In this document: in pieces, positions 62,233 through 64,000 of the stretch
Layout: every line of letters starts with the position of its first letter
Position numbering within the stretch: the stretch's first letter is position 1
Source of the DNA: Mesostigma viride
Lineage: Eukaryota; Streptophyta; Mesostigmatophyceae; Mesostigmatales; Mesostigmataceae
Reading direction: 5' to 3'
DNA length: 64,000 nt
Assembly: GCA_009746045.1 (NCBI GenBank)
Contig: RPFO01000389.1
Location: 2,546,107-2,610,106 of the forward strand
Translations under genes and position numbers: made by a program
The notes under the pieces: model-generated
Seen by the model: only the letters and a program-made list of their open reading frames with translations
Databases searched by the model: none
Told to the model about the DNA's origin: nothing

Positions 62233-64000
62233 CACCTGGTAGTTTACGATCCCGATACTCGGTCCCGTAGGTTACGACGTCGTATGCTTCTCGCGTACAC
62301 TACCGGTACTACACTATCATGTCGCTATGTCGTTCTGAATTGCAGTACGCATGTCACTTAAAATTTCACTGAAGGAATTTCACTTATCATTTCGGTCAAC
62401 CTAACCCCTAACACCCATTTACCCGGAAAAAAATAATAAAAATGAATGGCATTTGCAGCAAGGCTCATGCAAGACAAGTTTCTATTTCATAAACCATTTC
62501 ATTATTACATGCAGGATTACATGTCATGCACATAAATCCAACGCCTTCACAGAAAGAGCATATCAAGTCTTCTGACGACAATATCAAGTCAATATCAAAG
62601 TCGTGGCTTCTCTTCGTGGCTTGAAATACTGTTTCCATGCAGTGCTTAGGACAGCTCCGGGGATGTCGGCACCGCACAGAAGCTCCATCCGGGAGCAAGT
62701 GCGCCGGGGGAAGATGTTGTACATCCAGAGCTCGATACGTGCGGGAAGCCGTCGTGTTGGAAACCGAGGTGTCTGCACAGAATTCCGCGCGCAGGCAGCT
62801 TGTGCCTTTACGGGGGAAGACCTGCGACACAAAAACCGTGTCCGGACAATGCAATACGGAGAAATGGCAACGGCAGATGGAGTCGGCTAAGGCCGCTTGT
62901 AAGGAAAGTGATTTTTAACCCCTAAATGGGCAGAAATACTGCCGATGCATCGGCTGTAACTTCACAATTTTGCAAACCAGATGCCATCCAACCCACCCAT
63001 ATCCAATGGCTGTCCTTGGGGGCCAAGCATGTCCATGAGTTGCCCTTCGGGTTGGTATATCACAACCTTACATATATGCAGGGTAGGCCATGTATAACTG
63101 CCTTCAAAGTCAGGGGGGTCAAGACGAGCGTTTTCATTTTTGGTAGAATGTGCATTTTGAATTATGTTGTAAGAGCTAGGCACCTACCACTTCAGGGATG
63201 ATAAACAATTAGTTGCTGAACAGTTTGAGCCATTGGGGTCATCATTTGGGTGGGTATACCAGCAGTTACACCCAGTACAGCCCATAGGGGTACCGTTGGT
63301 AAAAAGCAACCAAGGGGGTAGGAGTGGGCATACTACCTACTAATACCTACTAATATGGCCCCCAACCATGCCACACAATACATTTCCCTTCCACAATGAT
63401 GGGGAAACATAACTGCATCATCACACTGCCCTTACATGGCACCTATGTGCAGGTGCCACCTTGTCCATGCACGTAGGTAACGTGGTGCGGATACCCTACG
63501 CAAGGCATGCATTCTAGGAGGCAGCCACCAACAAACTAGTGATTTTAAGCCTATTTCAGCTTGCCCTAGCAAGGATAAACTAGGCCTAAGCTGCTATAGC
63601 TTGCCAGGTGATGGCCAGCACACCTGGTGGCACATGCTGACAATGGGAAGCTTCTACTCACCGGTTACATGCTTGATGACGCCACAGAGACCAGCCAACT
63701 GCCTCACACTCATGCAATATGTGTGTGGGAAATGTATAACAAACATATATGGAGGTATTCAAACCCATACAGCCTCTAAAACTTTTCACCATCACCCTGT
63801 GGCAGGTCAACTGACTGAGGGAAGCATCTAAGAAGGGTGTTTTAGAAAGGGGCCAGGCCAGGGTCAAGAAAGAGCATGAATAATGCAAAAAGAATGTGCT
63901 ACACAAGCTAGAACGTATATATAAACGTCAAACATCGATAGGAAAACGATGATTAAGCTTTACCAGGCATGGATGGCGTTACCTTGGCCCAGGCGGTGGC
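62233..64000. other. No gene recognised
   Basis: CACCCATTTACCCGGAAAAA at about 62412 resembles the 3' end of the LINE at 53067. ORFs of 80-130 codons occur on both strands at 62465-62920 but match no family I know. The rest is low in structure. The last bases (GCGTTACCTTGGCCCAGGCG) run off the window. Confidence 0.4.

Noticed and set aside
62131-62361. RGG-repeat protein
   Set aside because: Direct translation of a 15-bp minisatellite; RGGK periodicity follows the DNA repeat exactly.
62465-62920. Overlapping 80-130 codon ORFs on both strands
   Set aside because: No family pattern, no preferred strand, and no poly(A) or start context that picks one of them.

Overview
The window reads as a transposon-dense piece of a eukaryotic nuclear genome. 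There are no operons or bacterial signals. There are poly(A) signals, LINEs with target-site duplications (TSDs), a Ty3/gypsy polyprotein, a piggyBac transposase, Helitron-like repeats and large G-rich minisatellites. The mix (zinc-binding plant-type LINE ends, piggyBac, a cytosine-methyltransferase-bearing gypsy element, a plant-type sugar-phosphate translocator exon) best fits an alga, green or streptophyte. This is inference; no marker gene fixes the species. Almost every coding segment belongs to a mobile element. Host-like genes are limited to a small HIRAN-domain ORF (27556-28080) and one exon of a drug/metabolite transporter family protein (about 16775-17071, minus).

Layout. 1-1.57 kb: a dispersed repeat split by a 695-bp hAT-like MITE whose empty site is visible at 46.4 kb. 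1.57-12.3 kb: a 10.7-kb gypsy element encoding Gag, a CCHC knuckle plus protease, and a Pol with a C5 DNA methyltransferase, reverse transcriptase, RNase H, integrase and a terminal PHD finger. Its termini are not ordinary LTRs but are arranged A1-internal-B1-A2-B2, a split-direct-repeat layout. 12.48-15.80 kb: a complete piggyBac element with 14-bp TIRs, its ORF broken by one stop and two opposing frameshifts. 16.3-17.5 kb: a G-rich minisatellite enclosing the transporter exon. 19.0-24.8 kb: a TGG-rich minisatellite holding four copies of a 326-bp unit separated by 80-bp perfect palindromes; one palindrome is split, exactly between A and T, by three head-to-tail copies of a 1.1-kb Helitron-like element.

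25.9-37.2 kb: repeat fragments, a zinc-knuckle LINE fragment, the HIRAN gene, then a nest of LINEs. This includes a 2.6-kb copy, a 0.3-kb copy in the same target, and a 5.2-kb full-length two-ORF copy inserted into a piggyBac-like end. 38-52 kb: many short dispersed repeats, three further LINE insertions with clear TSDs (40.1, 43.7 and 50.9 kb), and an ORF1-only LINE at 46.75-48.37 kb. 52.9-54.9 kb: two LINE copies inserted tail-to-tail in the same 12-bp target. 55.2-59.6 kb: a possible 4.4-kb non-autonomous DNA element. 60.4-62.0 kb: the decayed 3' end of a chromodomain gypsy element (chromovirus) followed by an extra ORF. 62-64 kb: a minisatellite and no recognisable gene.

The standout is the gypsy element at 1.57-12.3 kb. 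It combines an embedded methyltransferase, a PHD finger and termini unlike a standard LTR element. The nested palindrome/Helitron array and the repeated use of identical target sites by LINEs are the next most informative structures.
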